From Pelagibius sp. (GTDB lineage: Bacteria; Pseudomonadota; Alphaproteobacteria; Kiloniellales; Kiloniellaceae): DNA of 64,000 bases. The translations under genes were made by a program, and so were the position numbers. The stretch is taken from positions 1 through 64,000 of the forward strand of contig NZ_JANQKD010000044.1 in NCBI RefSeq assembly GCF_028281305.1, in the 5' to 3' direction. The notes beneath the pieces are model-generated. The model ran no database searches, had not been told where the DNA came from, and worked only from the letters and a program-made list of their open reading frames with translations. Positions within the stretch are counted from its first letter, which is position 1, and each line of letters starts with the position of its first letter. This document shows, one piece after another, positions 62,420-64,000 of this stretch.

Positions 62420-62980
62420 TCAGTCGTCCGGCGGCGAATCGGCGCCCGTGCCGAGAGGGCGTTGCATCAGCACCGAGTCGAGCCAGCGGCCATGCTTGAA
62501 GCCTATGGCGCGAAGAACACCCGCTTCGCGAAAGCCATGGCGTTTGTGGAGACCGATGGATGCCAGGTTGCCGCTGTCGCCGATCACCGCGACGAGTTGC
62601 CGGTACCCCATCGCCTCACAGCGTTGGATCAGCGCCGACAGCAGCAGGCTGCCGATCCCCTGGCCTTCCAGTCCTCTGCGCAGGTAGACGGTTGTCTCCA
62701 GCGTATGCCGGTAGGCCGGGCGTGTGCGATAGGGGCCCACTGCGGCGAACCCCAGGATGTCGCCGCCCGGCCCCGGCGCCTGGGCGACGAGATAGGGCAG
62801 GGAGGCTTCCTGGACCGCGGCAACCCGCCGCTGCATCTCCGCGAGGTCGGGCGGCGTCTCCTCGAAGGAGGCGACGCCGTGGAGCACGTGGTCTGCATAG
62901 ATCGCCTGCAGGGCCGGACAGTCGTCCGGCCGGGCGTCGCGCAGTTCCGCCGTCCGGTCCGGTCTGATGGCTTGGCTCAC
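62420..62980 (-). CDS. GNAT N-acetyltransferase (phosphinothricin acetyltransferase-like)
   Basis: The 186-residue GNAT shows LRDARPDDCPALQAIYADHVLHGVASFEETPPDL and the acetyl-CoA motif TVYLRRGLEGQGIGSLLLSALI. AVIGDSGNLASIGLHKRHGFREAGVLRAIGFK follows, which is the PAT/YncA pattern. These enzymes acetylate small amines or amino acid analogues such as methionine sulfone. It overlaps the following amidohydrolase gene's end by four bases (62977-62980), so the two are translated together. Confidence 0.9.
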   Translation of the reverse strand: MSQAIRPDRTAELRDARPDDCPALQAIYADHVLHGVASFEETPPDLAEMQRRVAAVQEASLPYLVAQAPGPGGDILGFAAVGPYRTRPAYRHTLETTVYLRRGLEGQGIGSLLLSALIQRCEAMGYRQLVAVIGDSGNLASIGLHKRHGFREAGVLRAIGFKHGRWLDSVLMQRPLGTGADSPPDD

Positions 62981-63870
62981 CGGCCGTTGGGTCGCAGCCG
63001 TCCCTGCTGCAGGTCACCCAGGGCGGCGACGACATCGCGCATGTCCTGTGCCAGCGCGCGCAGCGCCGGGCGCCGTTCCATCCGCGTTTCGTCCATGTAG
63101 ATCTGGCGGTTGATTTCGATCTGCAGACTGTGGACGCCGGTTTCCGGTTTGCCGTAATGGCGGGTGACGAATCCGCCGGCGTAGGGACTGTTGCGCGCGA
63201 CCTGATAGCCTTTGCGGTGCAGGATCCTCTCCACCGTGTCGGTGACTGCCGCCGCGCAGCTGCTGCCGTGACAGTCGCCCAGAACAAAGGCGGTGCGGTT
63301 CGTGGCGCCGCGGCCATGTCCCAGCTTGCTCGCCGAGGGCATGGAGTGACAGTCGACCAGGATACACCAGCCGAACTGCTCCTTGGTCTGCTGAACCAGC
63401 ATCCTGAGCGCCTCGTGGTACGGCCAATAACAGCTGCGGATGCGATCCAGCCCCTCGGCCAGGCTCAGCTTGTCCCGATAGATATTGGCGCCGCTGGCGA
63501 CCACTCGGGCAATGGTTCCGAGCCCTGCGGCGACGCGGGGCGAGCGCGTGTTTGCGTAAGGGGGAAGCTTTTCCTTGAAGATCGCGGGATCGAGCTCATA
63601 GGGCTCGCGGTTGGGGTCGACGAAAGCGCGGGGAAAGAGTGCATGGATCAGCGGCGCACCCATCTCCGGCGCGCAGCTGAAGATCTCATTGACGAAGCTG
63701 TCTTCCGACTGGCGCAGACTGATCGGATCGAGGCAGGAGGACGCCAGAAACTCCGGAGGATAATCGCTGCCGCTGTGCGGCGAGGCGAAGACCAACGGCA
63801 GGGTCTGCCGGGACGGCCAGACGATCTCGTGTGGCCTGCCGGTTTGGGCGCTTGGGGCTAGGGCGTCCAT
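62977..63870 (-). CDS. N-formylglutamate amidohydrolase-like protein
   Basis: The 297-residue protein has VFASPHSGSDYPPEFL, the FVNEIFSCAPEMGAPLIHALFPRAFVDPNR block, ILVDCHSMPS, and VHSLQIEINRQIYMDE in the order typical of the FGase family. The His and Glu residues in these motifs suggest a metal hydrolase site. It may release formate from N-formyl-Glu in histidine breakdown or act on another N-acyl amino acid. No hut genes are visible nearby. The ATG at 63870 has TTTGGAG five bases upstream and is preferred over longer frames. Confidence 0.9.
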   Translation of the reverse strand: MDALAPSAQTGRPHEIVWPSRQTLPLVFASPHSGSDYPPEFLASSCLDPISLRQSEDSFVNEIFSCAPEMGAPLIHALFPRAFVDPNREPYELDPAIFKEKLPPYANTRSPRVAAGLGTIARVVASGANIYRDKLSLAEGLDRIRSCYWPYHEALRMLVQQTKEQFGWCILVDCHSMPSASKLGHGRGATNRTAFVLGDCHGSSCAAAVTDTVERILHRKGYQVARNSPYAGGFVTRHYGKPETGVHSLQIEINRQIYMDETRMERRPALRALAQDMRDVVAALGDLQQGRLRPNGR

Positions 63871-64000
63871 ATCTCCAAAGAGCCTGTTTCTTCCTAGTGT
63901 TCTAGGCCAAAGCGCCCGCGCTGTCATGCCCGATGCGCACCCTCTGGGAGATTGGTTCGCCAATGGTGGCTTTCCACCCCGCCCGGGGCGCATTAAGCTC

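Overview
This window looks like about 64 kb of chromosome from a GC-rich alphaproteobacterium, probably Rhodospirillales-like. That placement is an inference. It rests on the composition, the gene families (DgcN/DgcA, DUF3179, a wHTH plus NusG-paralog pair, fused CysNC), an intergenic palindromic repeat of alphaproteobacterial type, and a small RNA resembling the alphaproteobacterial MmgR/alpha-r8 family. I saw no tRNA, rRNA, insertion sequence, integrase or CRISPR array.

Layout. 1-3.7 kb: a partial unknown protein, a CesT-type secretion-chaperone-like gene, dusA and an SPW membrane protein. 3.9-9.2 kb: an RND permease / LolA-like protein / outer-membrane barrel operon, divergent from a TetR regulator, with a good palindromic operator between them. 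9.2-30 kb: a minus-strand glycan locus. In order of transcription it holds a wHTH regulator, a NusG/RfaH paralog, an ops-like 12-mer, pseB, pseC, a divergent NeuB-family synthase, a pseudaminic-acid-type methylase, pseF, a pseG-acetyltransferase fusion, a second NeuB-family synthase, two methyltransferases, a WbqC protein and a PIG-L deacetylase. After two non-coding gaps come two more methyltransferases, three glycosyltransferases, an epimerase, waaA and a DUF3179 protein. 30-37.6 kb (mostly plus): an exonuclease, a nucleotide-sugar dehydrogenase, a UDP-glucuronate 4-epimerase, cysD and cysNC, and on the minus strand an O-antigen-ligase-like protein. 37.6-42 kb: a complete putrescine-type ABC importer (potFGHI). 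42.5-46.3 kb: a lipoprotein and a two-component system. 46.3-54.3 kb: a MATE exporter, the D-glutamate pair dgcN-dgcA, a ceramidase-like protein, a YoaP-like acetyltransferase and a YcaQ-like protein. 54.4-59.9 kb: a FabI-type reductase and an overlapping acyl-CoA operon. 60-64 kb: a PLP enzyme, a lytic transglycosylase, the candidate sRNA, a GNAT enzyme and an N-formylglutamate amidohydrolase-like enzyme.

How it may work together. The 9-30 kb locus encodes all steps from UDP-GlcNAc to a CMP-activated nonulosonic acid of the pseudaminic type. It adds a tailoring set (deacetylase, WbqC, methyltransferases) and assembly glycosyltransferases. The regulator pair sits directly upstream, and a 12-base element nearly identical to the RfaH recruitment site lies in the pseB leader. 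This suggests processive antitermination of a very long glycan operon. The second regulatory highlight is at 62.2-62.3 kb: an apparent MmgR-like sRNA with a strong 5' hairpin, an unpaired-type TTTCCTCCCT box, an intrinsic terminator, and TGC-rich repeats at its promoter that resemble PhaR/AniA sites.
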